From Lachnospiraceae bacterium (GTDB taxonomy: Bacteria; Bacillota; Clostridia; Lachnospirales; Lachnospiraceae): a stretch of 64,000 nucleotides of DNA. Under the pieces are notes generated by a model. That model was not told where the DNA came from. It saw only the letters and a program-made list of their open reading frames with translations, and made no database searches. The translations under genes and the position numbers were made by a program. Location: positions 47,442-111,441 of the forward strand of contig JAJQFS010000082.1 of assembly GCA_021200995.1 (NCBI GenBank). Reading direction: 5' to 3'. The first letter of the stretch is position 1. Every line of letters starts with the position of its first letter. This document shows, in pieces, positions 25,731 to 35,067 of this stretch.

Positions 25731-27428
25731 TCATTCCGCAGCGGTTCCCGCCTCAATCAGGGCATACAATTCTTCAGAACTGTCGAAACCAAGCACCACA
25801 TATCCATTCTCATCTGTATAGATGATATAATCCTCATCATAATAAGCCAGCTCCGGATTGACTTCTCCGTCCTGCGGATTAAGTAATACAAAAACCTTTC
25901 CTTCAGGCGCCACATCATGATCTTTGGACTGGAGCCACTGATAAATCGTCATCGACCAGACATTGTCGACCACCCAGACCTCAACCTCGCCGTCTGTCAG
26001 CTCCGTCAGCAAATCACCGTTCCAGAAGGAAGCATATCCCTGTGTGTAGTCATTCTCAGCCAGCCATTCGCCCACCTCGCTCAGACCCGGACGGGTGCGG
26101 GGCGGCAGCTCCAGGAAACGAACCACCGTACTGAAGCTGGTGCAGACTACCGTAAACAGCAGGCATGCCGTCACTGCACCACGAAGCGCGGAGGTTCGAA
26201 AAGACTCTGTTCTGATTTCAATGGCGGTTACCGCGATTGCCAACGGGATCAGCGGCAGCCAGTAGCTGGCGTAAATCGCGCTCACATCCTCCAGGAACGA
26301 ATACACAATTGTATTCACGGCGAAACACATCCAGAATGTCAAAAGCACCATAAGCTGCGGGAACGTCAGATCCTTCATACGTGTCAGCAGACGTACAGCG
26401 CTGAATACCACCAGGGCCATGAAAACAAAGCCAAACGCCCCAAACAGACCGGACCTGCTGAAGAGATAGTTTTCCTGTCAGGCAATCGCTGACCAGTAAG
26501 GTCCCGTCGGGTAACCGAAAAGGCTTAAGAACTTGCCCCAGATGTTCAGGACCAGATCCAGATCAAAATCCCTCCAGTACTGATTCTGTGAATAAATCTC
26601 AAACGTGTAATATCTGGAAAGGACGCCGGTATTGATCAGATAACCCGCTCCACATGCCACTGAAGAGAGCGCTGTTACGACTCCCAGACGGATTTCAGGC
26701 ATGGATCTCCATGGCTTTTCGAACGGCGCCTTCTGAATCCGCACCGCCAGTGCCAATACACAGGCCGCCAGAAGCGGGATGTACAGATTCATCAGCATCC
26801 GCACACCACTGAGTCCCTGCAGAAACGCCAGCAGAAGCATCAGGAAAAGACAGACTCCGCTGTGTTTTCCTTTCCTGGCAAAATGCAGAGCAAGCGCAAG
26901 TCCGACACTGACAAAAATCATGAACGACAAGTAAGAACCATTATATGTTCCATACCACATATACCAGAAACCAAAGGGGCACATCAGAATCGCGGCGCTG
27001 TAAACCCCGATCCGTTTCAGGCCGCATTCATGCGTTAAAAAGAGATAGCTGCCCGCATGCATGGCCAGCATAATGGCCTGGGAAAAGGTTCTCGCGAAAT
27101 GCCAGTTATGCGGAAAGAGCAGAAGGCCGAGGCAAAGTGTCAGATGACGATTCAGCACCCATATTTCCGTGGAATAATACCAGTCGGAACTGAGCACGAA
27201 CTCACCTTTCTCCAGCAGCTGTTTTGCCAGCAGGATTTCCGCGGACATATCCGAGTTCAGAAGCTGCTTTCCGTAAATCAGATGAAAAAGGACCGCCGCC
27301 AGATATGCCGCCGCCAGACAAAACCAGGGCAGAACCGCCGCCAGCTTTTCCTGACTGAGTATCGTGTAAAATTTCCTGAGCTCTTTTCCGCCGGCTTTTT
27401 CCCGCTGCGGCGCTTTTGCTTTTTTCAT
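25731..27428 (-). pseudogene. polytopic membrane protein (GT-C glycosyltransferase-like) interrupted by in-frame TGA
   Basis: Two open stretches in one frame, 26478-27428 and 25731-26477, are separated only by TGA at 26478-26480 (…YWSAIA stop QENYLFSRS…). Reading through gives about 565 residues with some ten membrane segments. An early outside loop with LLNSDMSAEILLAKQLL followed by SSDWYYSTEIWVLN resembles the acidic first loop of GT-C glycosyltransferases, and a C-terminal outside domain starts near WLAENDYTQGY. One G-to-A change from TGG would explain the stop. The probable start is the ATG at 27428 (MKKAKAPQ). The 3' part alone has an internal ATG at 26420 without a clear ribosome site. 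Confidence 0.75.
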
Positions 27429-27555
27429 TTGTATCATGGCCCCCTGTAATCTGAGTATTGTGTCGTTTTCTGTCACATTTTAGCATATTTTAATATATCT
27501 GCAAAGAGCTTTCTTCCCTGATTCACTGATCTGACCCGTTAAAAGTCGGAGGGAT

Positions 27556-28793
27556 TCACCTGGGCACCACGGCATACATTCCGCCCACATTTCTGCATTT
27601 TCCCATTAACTCCAGTTCCATTAAACCGGTTAAAAATTCCGGCAGGCTTTTTTGACCATCATTTTCCTGAAAAGAACGGTACAGCGTCTCCACCGGCTGC
27701 GGGGTCGTATCGAGCAGAGACGAAAGCTGATTTAGAAATGGAGAAAGAGAAGGATCATAAGTCAGTTTTTCATCTTCTGAACAGAAACCTCTCTGTCCGG
27801 CTTCCGAGGGCAGGAAAAGCCGTGCGCCATGTGCTCGTTTCTGACAACGTCTCCGGCAAGATCTCTGTCGTCTCCGGAAGCGACAGTCTTCCTGACAACC
27901 CCGCGGTCTCTGTTTTCCCGCCTGAGCGCAAACGCTTCCCACACCATCTGCGTCATCTCCTGCGGCGAAGTGACCAGGTGCGCGCCCTGACTGTAGAGTT
28001 TATGGCAGCCCTGGCTTAACGCGTCCGTGATCCGACCCGGCAAGACCGCTACCTCCCGCCCCTGCTCCAGGGCCATGTCCACCGTAATCAGCGTACCGCT
28101 TTTCTCCCTGGCCTCGATCACCAGAACCAGATCCGCCAGACCGGAAATCAGGCGGTTGCGGGGCGGGAAATTTTGATTCAGCGGCTGCATGTGCAGCGGA
28201 TACTCGCTGATAATTCCCCCTTCTGATGCCAGCTGCTCATACAGTGGCCGTGCCTCAGGCGGATAGCAGACATCCGCACCGCTTCCCAGGACAGCAAAGC
28301 TTTTTCCACCCCCGTCCAGGCAGGCCCGCTGACTGATACTGTCAATTCCCCGCGCCATGCCGCTGATCACCTGTATCCCGGCCGCGGCCGCGGCGCTCCC
28401 CATCAAGCGCGCGGCTTCCCTGCCATAAGCGGAGCAGGCGCGCGCGCCGATCATGGCAACAGCAGGCCTGTCAGGGGCAGGCAACGCGCCCTTCATGAAA
28501 ATCCCGTAAGGTGGATCAGGGATTTCTTTCAGACGACCAGGGAAACGCTCTTCCCATACCGTCACATATTCCACCCCGGCTCTCTCGCACTGTCTCATAA
28601 GCCCATCCGGCGTCTGAGAAAATTCCCGCAGGCTTTTGATCTGCGGCGGCCTCAGAACCGTACGCAGTTCCTCTTCCGATGCCGCCGTGGCCTGTCTGAG
28701 CGAACCAAAAGTCTCCTCCAAATGGTAAATTGTCCTTCTTCCGATTCCCGGGACGCTCTGAAACCACAACGCCCACAGATTTTCTTCGCACAT
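27556..28793 (-). pseudogene. dprA: DNA processing protein DprA, frameshifted before its winged-helix domain
   Basis: Residues 1-~300 (28793 down) give the SAM-like and Rossmann domains: VPGIGRRTIYHLEE, VAMIGARACSAYGREAA, GMARGIDSISQRACL, LGSGADVCYPPEA, SEYPLHMQPLNQNFPPRNRL, EAREKSGTLITVDMALEQGR. This frame stops at 27762. The C-terminal winged helix (LLDTTPQPVETLYRSF to GGMYAVVPR) is in the -1 frame and ends at 27556. DprA loads RecA on incoming single-stranded DNA. The N-terminal product alone may still fold. The same sequestering hairpin as comM precedes the ATG; GGGAGGG is seven bases upstream. The shift lies in the poorly conserved linker between 27762 and about 27940. Confidence 0.88.
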
Positions 28794-28799
28794 AAAAAA

Positions 28800-28858
28800 G
28801 CCCTCCCGTGCATATAGTCGTTCACTCTATATATGCACGAAAGAGCCTTTTTTTCGCG
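28800..28858 (-). promoter_or_regulatory. Shine-Dalgarno-sequestering hairpin upstream of dprA, shared with comM
   Basis: Arms about 28800-28816 and 28830-28847 around a 13-base loop. The core GTGCATATA/TATATGCAC equals that at comM, while the outer pairs differ in a compensated way: two Watson-Crick swaps (C-G to U-A and U-A to C-G) and three C-G to U-G changes. The ribosome site GGGAGGG forms the 3' arm. In the dprA mRNA the stem is followed by CTTTTTTATG, so it could also terminate transcription. Confidence 0.75.
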
Positions 28859-28877
28859 AAAGTTTTTATAAAAACTT

Positions 28878-29354
28878 TCATCCGACTTTTTTGTCCGCTT
28901 TCTTCGTCGCGAACACCCACTTTTTCTGAATGACATAGCTGATAAAGAAAATCCCGGTGTCTACAATCGCCTTCGACAGCACAGTCGGGATCGCCGTCGG
29001 CATCATCGTCACCAGCTGCGCGCTGGCGAGCATCTTGCCCACAAATAATATCGCGTATTTCACCGCCTGAGAGCCCATGAACTGCGCCGATGCGCCGCCT
29101 GACCCGCCGAAGCTCCAGAATTTATTCATCAGGAAATTCAATGTCCCGGCAATCACCCTGGAAATGGCCGTGGCCAGGTAAATCATCTGCGCGCGCGGCA
29201 GGGGAATAACCTGGCAGAGCAAATAGAAAAGCAGCAGCTCCACCGCCGACCCGGTCAGGGAGGAAGTTACAAATTTAAGGAACGGAATCCGTTTTTTTAT
29301 AAATTCGATCACTTTTTGCAAGACAGTACTTTTTCCTTTCCGGAACTTCCACAT
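28878..29354 (-). CDS. GtrA-like flippase family membrane protein
   Basis: 158 residues with four membrane segments. The family signatures LNFLMNKFWSF after segment two and FFISYVIQKKWVF at the end are present. GtrA proteins are thought to flip undecaprenyl-phosphate-linked sugars. It sits between dprA and the large activase, close to a GT-C-like protein and two GT8 enzymes, which fits envelope glycosylation. The start is uncertain: the ATG at 29354 lacks a good ribosome site. Confidence 0.82.
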   Translation of the reverse strand: MWKFRKGKSTVLQKVIEFIKKRIPFLKFVTSSLTGSAVELLLFYLLCQVIPLPRAQMIYLATAISRVIAGTLNFLMNKFWSFGGSGGASAQFMGSQAVKYAILFVGKMLASAQLVTMMPTAIPTVLSKAIVDTGIFFISYVIQKKWVFATKKADKKVG

Positions 29355-29439
29355 TCATTCAGGAAATCAGCTATTCCAGTATCTGGATAAGCCTTCTTTT
29401 CGACGAACTGAGCAAATACACAGTCCATTGTTTTCACTC

Positions 29440-32400
29440 TCAACGGTTCATCAGAAGCATCTGCAGCCGGTTCTCCACATTTGCGTAGCTGGTGTCCGGA
29501 TCCAGATCCAGCGGCAGAATCTGAATGTCAGGGAACTCTTCCTTCAGCCTCTTGATGGTACCTCTGCCGCAGACATGATTGGGCAGGCAGCCGAAGGGCT
29601 GCAATATCACGAAGCTTTTCACACCTTCCTTCGCGTAGTGGGCGATCTCCGCCGCCATCAGCCACCCTTCGCCGCAGCTTAAGGTCTCCGGAATGATGTC
29701 CTTAACGCCCTGATACATATCCCTCGGGCGCAGAGTCTTTTCATACAGCGGGTGCCTCACCGCCACCTTCTCCAGCCTTTTCTGGATCTCGTCAAAAAGC
29801 CAGGTTACAGCGAACGGATACGGGAAAATATTGGCATGGTAGTCTGAAATCTCACACTCCGTGGCGCGGAAATCCTTGCGCAGCTGATCCGTAATTCTGG
29901 GGAAGACCGCCTCCATGCCGTTTCGTTCCAGATAACGCTCGATGTCAAAATTGGAGCCCGGATGATAGGTCACCAAAAGCTCGCCGGTCACAAACACGCG
30001 CGGCTTTAAATGACTTCTGTCATATGGGATGGCCGCCATCTGATCGATACAGACTTCAAACGCCTTTCTGGCCTCTCCGATTCCTTTGCGGATACCGTCC
30101 GCAATCTGCTGCACGCAGGACTGATAGACCCGGTCCGTCTCACCGGATTTTATTTCATAAGGGCGGATTTTGCGGCAAAGCTCGGTCAGAATGTCCAGCA
30201 TTTCAAAGACCCAGACCGCCTCCAGTACCGCGCTGACGCCCAAAAGAGAAACGCCGGGATGCATATCCTTGGAATCCCCCATATCCGTCGTCAGAACCGG
30301 CACCTGTGAAAATCCCGCGGCATCCAGACCCTTACGCAGAAGCCCCGCGTAGTGGGACATACGGCAATCGCACTGGAATTTTACCATACCAACCGCCACT
30401 TCGTCCAGATTATAATTTCCTTTCTGCAGCGCGCCGATCAGTTCACCTATCACCATCTGACAGGGGAAACAGATGTCGTTATGTACGTATTTTTTGCCAA
30501 GACCGATTTCATGAAGACCGCCCACCGGTATGGACTGCACAATGAAATTTTCCTTTTCCAGAATGGCGCACAACAGAACGGATACCTCCGCCGAAATGTT
30601 AGGAATCAGCAGGGTTCGGATCTTTTTATCTTTTTTATAAAACTTCACAGGGCTCGGGGCGGGCAGCGGGCAGATTTCAGACGCCTGTCCATTTTGGGCC
30701 TTTCGTCTGATTTCCGCCGTTTCCAGGAACGATTCCACGCGAATTCCCAGCGAACCCTGCGCGTCGCTCTCATCGACCTTTAAAATCAGCGGCGGCTTGT
30801 CGGCCCGTTCCGTCATAATCCTGACAATCTCATCAGAAAGCACCGCGTCATGGCCGCAGCCAAAGCTGACTAACTGCACATATTCCAGCGCCTCATTTTG
30901 TGCGGCGACCATGGCCCCAGCCAGCATTCTGGTGTGGAAATTATTCGTAATCTCGATACGGGTATTTTTCAGGTCCTGCTTTTCAAGCCCCGGCAGACTG
31001 TCCACCGGCAGCACCGAAATTCCCTTTTTCAGGAATAATTTCGAGATATCATGGGAAATAAAGGGATCGGTGTGGTACGGACGCCCAGCCAGCACCACCG
31101 CGTAACTGCCCTCCTTCCGGGCCTGCTCTATGATTTGTTCTGCCCTCTGCGTCAAAGTTTCCTTAAACAGCCGGATAGCGGCCTCTCCCTGATGAAAGGC
31201 TTCCTCCGCCTCCTTCTGCGTCACATGATAGGTATCGACAGCATACTGACAGATCTGCTGCCTGCGGTTCTTTTCCGTAAACCAGTGGAAGACCGGCGTG
31301 TCATAAATCACGTCATAGCGGCTATCCGGGTTCTGGGAATTGCGCACCACCATGGGATAGCCCTGCAGGACGGAGCAGACGTAAGGGCTCTGCTTGTCCA
31401 CGCCCTCCGGCGGCATATGCATGACATAGGGAAAGAAAATCCGGTCCACCTTCTGCTTCGCCAGATCCGCCACATGGCCGTGTACCAGCTTGGCCGGGAA
31501 ACAGATGGTGTCGGAAGCGACAAAGGACAGCCCCTCCTCATACATTTTACGATTGCTTTTGCGCGAAAATTTCACCTGAAAGCCCAACGCCTTAAAAAAT
31601 GTGCTCCAGAAGGGCATACTGTCCCAGAATTCGAGCACGCGCGGCAGGCCGATGACTTCCTGGCGAGTAGTTGACGCATGGTAATCATATTCCTGGAAGA
31701 GCAGTTTCTCACGTTCTGAGAACAGGTCTACAGGCTGTGATTTATATCTGCTTCTGTCATTCGTATATTCACATTTTCTGGTTCCGGTGCTACTCTCAAT
31801 ATTCGCCTTTCCCTGAACCGCATCTACGTCGCCTTTCTCATAATCTGACATCCCGGCGTCTTCCGTACCGTTCTTCTCAGAAGCCGACCCACTGACTTCT
31901 TCAGTAATACCGTTTCTCTGCCCCTGTTCAAAAGTAATCGACCTCTCCCCGCGCTCGCACCGATTCCCTGTGACAAAATATTTTCCGTCTGAGAAGGAAA
32001 TCACCGTGCGGCTGCAGTGATTGGCACAGCCCGGGCACACTACGCCGGTTCTTGTCTCATACTTAAAATGAGCAAGCCCCTCCCGGCCGATAAAAGAAGT
32101 CCCTTTTGAATCCGCGTACCCGTACTCCTCAATCCGCTGCTTTGTCAGCATCGCCGCCCCGAGTGCGCCCATCTCCCCGGAATACGGCGCCAGATGAACT
32201 TCCCTGCCCAGGTACTCCTCCAGCGCCCGCAGCACTGCCGCATTGTTAAATGTCCCTCCCTGCACCACGACGCAGTCTCCCAGCGTATCCGTGTTGGAAA
32301 GGCGCACCACCTTCGTAAACACATTTTCAATGATGGAACGGCAGAGTCCGGCCATGATGTCCTGCGGATTTTTGCCGTTACGCTGCTCGTTGATGATCGT

Positions 32401-34089
32401 GCTGTTCATAAAAACGGTGCAGCGGCTGCCAAGACGCGCGGGATTCTCAGAGGCAAAAGCGGCATCCGCAATCTTCTCCACCGGAATGTTCAGGCTTTCC
32501 GCGAAGGTCTCCAGAAAGGATCCGCAGCCGGAGGAACAGGCTTCGTTTAACATGATATTGGTAATCACACCGTCCTGAAGCCAGATAGCCTTCATATCCT
32601 GGCCGCCGATGTCCAGAAGGAAGGTAGCCTGCGGATAATATTTCAGCGCCGCCGTGGCGTGCGCCACCGTTTCCACGATATGATAGTCAGCCCCGAAAGC
32701 CTTCGCCAGCATCTTCTCGCCATATCCGGTCGTGCCAACCCCCAGGATATTCAGTTTCACACCCTGGGATTCATATTTTTCATAAAAGCCGCGGATACCG
32801 TCACAGACGACGCGCAGCGCCTGCCCCTGGTTGGAAGCGTAAAAACGGTCGATCACCCGCTCGTTTTCGTCCATCAGTACCATCTTGGATGTGGTGGAGC
32901 CAGAATCGATTCCCAGCCAGGCGCGAAGTTCCCCTCTGAATATCTCAGATGCTTCAATCCCGGACTCCCCAGGCACGGATTCTGTCATCTCAGGCGCCTT
33001 CAATCCGGTTTCTTCAATTTCGGGCTCTTCAACTTCCAGCCGCTCTTTGGCATGGCGCAGCTCAAAATCCGCCCGCTCTTTTGCATCTGCAAAAAACGGC
33101 CGGCTCTTATTTTCTGCCTGTTCGTTTTTGTTTTTCAGGCAGCTGGAAAGGCGCTCACTCAGCATTTCGAGTGTCACCCCGTCATCGTCTTCCCCCTCCG
33201 GGAACAGCTTATCAATCGCGATAGCCGTCCCCAACGCCACGATCGTCTCCGGATGATCCGGAATGATAATCTCTTCCTCTTTTAAATGCAGACGCTCCGC
33301 GAACACCTTCACCAACGTAGGATGAAACGTCAGCGGACCGCCTTCAAAAATGATCGGCGGAGTAAGCTCCAGTCCCTGGGAAAGACCCCCGATCGTCTGC
33401 TTCGCGATGGCATGAAACGCGGAGAGCGCAATATCCTCTCTCGCAGCGCCCTGAATTAAGAGCGGCTGAATGTCCGTCTTGGCAAACACCCCACAACGCC
33501 CGGAAATATCATAGACATGCGTTCCGGCTGCCGCCAGAGCCTCGTAGTTCTCCGGCTCTACATGCAAAAGCGCCGCGATTTCATCGATAAAAGCGCCTGT
33601 GCCGCCGGCGCAGCTCCCGTTCATGCGCATATCCGACGCGGTCGGTTCCTTTTTCTCCTCATCATAGTGGAAGAAAATCAGCTTCGCGTCCTGACCTCCC
33701 AGCTCCACCGCAGTCCTGGCCTGCGGATACAACGCGCAGACCGCGGCGGCATTCGCCACCACTTCCTGAATATAGGGAATGCCAAGCGCCTCTGCTGTCG
33801 GTTTCCCACCGGAACCGCAGACCGCGGCTCTTACCTTCCATAACGGAAATAAGGCGGCCGCCTCTTTTAAAAGCGCCGCCGCGGTCTCCATCTGCCTGGC
33901 ATGATGCCTGCGGTAGACAGAATATATCACCTGATATGTATGGGCGTCGATGATCACCAGCTTCACTGTGGTGGATCCCATATCGACGCCCAGTCTGAAC
34001 TCGCCTGTTTCATTTGCTTCCCCAGCTGGATCAGTCTCCTGCTCTCCTGCCCTGGGATCTATGTTGTATTTCGTCTCTTTATTTTTCAT
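29440..34089 (-). CDS. giant 2-hydroxyacyl-CoA dehydratase activator-like protein (two BcrAD/BadFG ATPase domains plus HgdB-like region)
   Basis: 1549 residues. Domain one begins FRLGVDMGSTTVKLVII and has NGSCAGGTGAFIDE and ISGRCGVFAKTDIQ; domain two begins AWLGIDSGSTTSKMVLMD and has NEACSSGCGSFLE and GSRCTVFMNS. These are ASKHA-fold activases with cysteines placed as in HgdC, where a [4Fe-4S] cluster bridges a dimer. A CPGCANHC motif follows near residue 690, then a DUF2229 region and an HgdB-like C-terminal half (CFPAKLVHGHV, VQLVSFGCGHDA, PFGCLPNHVCGRGTI). The family is common in anaerobes; its reaction is not established. Twelve bases downstream of plsC, with AAGGAGG inside the plsC end. 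Confidence 0.85.
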   Translation of the reverse strand: MKNKETKYNIDPRAGEQETDPAGEANETGEFRLGVDMGSTTVKLVIIDAHTYQVIYSVYRRHHARQMETAAALLKEAAALFPLWKVRAAVCGSGGKPTAEALGIPYIQEVVANAAAVCALYPQARTAVELGGQDAKLIFFHYDEEKKEPTASDMRMNGSCAGGTGAFIDEIAALLHVEPENYEALAAAGTHVYDISGRCGVFAKTDIQPLLIQGAAREDIALSAFHAIAKQTIGGLSQGLELTPPIIFEGGPLTFHPTLVKVFAERLHLKEEEIIIPDHPETIVALGTAIAIDKLFPEGEDDDGVTLEMLSERLSSCLKNKNEQAENKSRPFFADAKERADFELRHAKERLEVEEPEIEETGLKAPEMTESVPGESGIEASEIFRGELRAWLGIDSGSTTSKMVLMDENERVIDRFYASNQGQALRVVCDGIRGFYEKYESQGVKLNILGVGTTGYGEKMLAKAFGADYHIVETVAHATAALKYYPQATFLLDIGGQDMKAIWLQDGVITNIMLNEACSSGCGSFLETFAESLNIPVEKIADAAFASENPARLGSRCTVFMNSTIINEQRNGKNPQDIMAGLCRSIIENVFTKVVRLSNTDTLGDCVVVQGGTFNNAAVLRALEEYLGREVHLAPYSGEMGALGAAMLTKQRIEEYGYADSKGTSFIGREGLAHFKYETRTGVVCPGCANHCSRTVISFSDGKYFVTGNRCERGERSITFEQGQRNGITEEVSGSASEKNGTEDAGMSDYEKGDVDAVQGKANIESSTGTRKCEYTNDRSRYKSQPVDLFSEREKLLFQEYDYHASTTRQEVIGLPRVLEFWDSMPFWSTFFKALGFQVKFSRKSNRKMYEEGLSFVASDTICFPAKLVHGHVADLAKQKVDRIFFPYVMHMPPEGVDKQSPYVCSVLQGYPMVVRNSQNPDSRYDVIYDTPVFHWFTEKNRRQQICQYAVDTYHVTQKEAEEAFHQGEAAIRLFKETLTQRAEQIIEQARKEGSYAVVLAGRPYHTDPFISHDISKLFLKKGISVLPVDSLPGLEKQDLKNTRIEITNNFHTRMLAGAMVAAQNEALEYVQLVSFGCGHDAVLSDEIVRIMTERADKPPLILKVDESDAQGSLGIRVESFLETAEIRRKAQNGQASEICPLPAPSPVKFYKKDKKIRTLLIPNISAEVSVLLCAILEKENFIVQSIPVGGLHEIGLGKKYVHNDICFPCQMVIGELIGALQKGNYNLDEVAVGMVKFQCDCRMSHYAGLLRKGLDAAGFSQVPVLTTDMGDSKDMHPGVSLLGVSAVLEAVWVFEMLDILTELCRKIRPYEIKSGETDRVYQSCVQQIADGIRKGIGEARKAFEVCIDQMAAIPYDRSHLKPRVFVTGELLVTYHPGSNFDIERYLERNGMEAVFPRITDQLRKDFRATECEISDYHANIFPYPFAVTWLFDEIQKRLEKVAVRHPLYEKTLRPRDMYQGVKDIIPETLSCGEGWLMAAEIAHYAKEGVKSFVILQPFGCLPNHVCGRGTIKRLKEEFPDIQILPLDLDPDTSYANVENRLQMLLMNR

Positions 34090-34101
34090 CTGTACCGGGT
34101 T

Positions 34102-34965
34102 TTACGCCTCCTTCGCAATCCACCCCGCCACGTCCCCCTCTTCGTAAGCGTATGTCAGTTTTTTCCCATAAGCCTTCTCATAAGCAGCCACCTTCTGCCT
34201 GTAGTCTAAGTCCATCATTTCCAGACTGTTGGTCCGCACATCCTTTTCAGGATCCGGATAGATCGGCGGCAGGACATGCATCACCCACTGTGTACGGTAA
34301 AACTCCTCCGTTTCCTGCTCAGGCAACGTCTTTATCTCCACGAAACAGGAGATGACCGGCACATTATTTAAGGCTGCGTAATAATAAGCGCCCCGCTTCG
34401 GCGGCCTGGGCTTGCGGTAATTAAACCACATCTCCTGCTCCGGATAGATCAGGATTTTATCGCCCTGCGCCAGCTTTTCGGCGATGAACGGCTCAAAGAA
34501 CTCACTGGTATATTTTTTGCTCTTTGTGATTGGGATGTTGTCCACATAATTCATGATAAAACCAAAGAGACCGGTCATGGCCAGATTGGTCTCCTGCACC
34601 ACCGTGTACAGCCGCCCCTGCTTTCCGCGCCGCATGGTTTCCCGCACCACGGTATTATCCAGCTGATTGAAATGATTGCTGGTAACGATGGCGCCGCCCT
34701 GCACCTGCGACAGATTTTCCATCCCCTCCACCTTTGTGCTTCTGTTTATAAACAGGTCAAAGAAATAAAGAAAGGTCATGGCCAGGCAGTTTTTCATCCA
34801 GTATCCCACTGTGCCCCGGTTTCTGGCGTAACGCAGCGCCAGCTCGGTTTTTTCCTGTGAAGTGATATTTGGATCGCCCACCTCCGTTTTATTGTTATAA
34901 TTTCCGCTGTCCAGATTTGTTTTTATATTTTCCACGACCGCGGCTTTGTTTCCGCCAAAAATCAT
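34102..34965 (-). CDS. 1-acyl-sn-glycerol-3-phosphate acyltransferase family protein
   Basis: 287 residues of the PlsC/LPLAT fold. The catalytic HX4D motif is SNHFNQLDNTVV, and the lipid/phosphate pocket motif is LIYPEQEMWFNYRKPRPPKRGAYYYAA. A hydrophobic segment near residues 57-77 would anchor it to the membrane. GGAGG precedes the ATG. It is 12 bp upstream of the 1549-residue activase and likely co-transcribed. A second LPLAT paralog is at 36992. Confidence 0.87.
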   Translation of the reverse strand: MIFGGNKAAVVENIKTNLDSGNYNNKTEVGDPNITSQEKTELALRYARNRGTVGYWMKNCLAMTFLYFFDLFINRSTKVEGMENLSQVQGGAIVTSNHFNQLDNTVVRETMRRGKQGRLYTVVQETNLAMTGLFGFIMNYVDNIPITKSKKYTSEFFEPFIAEKLAQGDKILIYPEQEMWFNYRKPRPPKRGAYYYAALNNVPVISCFVEIKTLPEQETEEFYRTQWVMHVLPPIYPDPEKDVRTNSLEMMDLDYRQKVAAYEKAYGKKLTYAYEEGDVAGWIAKEA

Positions 34966-35067
34966 GATAAGCCTCCGTGCCTGCTATTGCGGACATCATG
35001 TATTGTCTGATATCAGTTCCTCTCATCAGAGTGTGCCAGTACTCTCATCTGTCCGTCGACAACGCTC

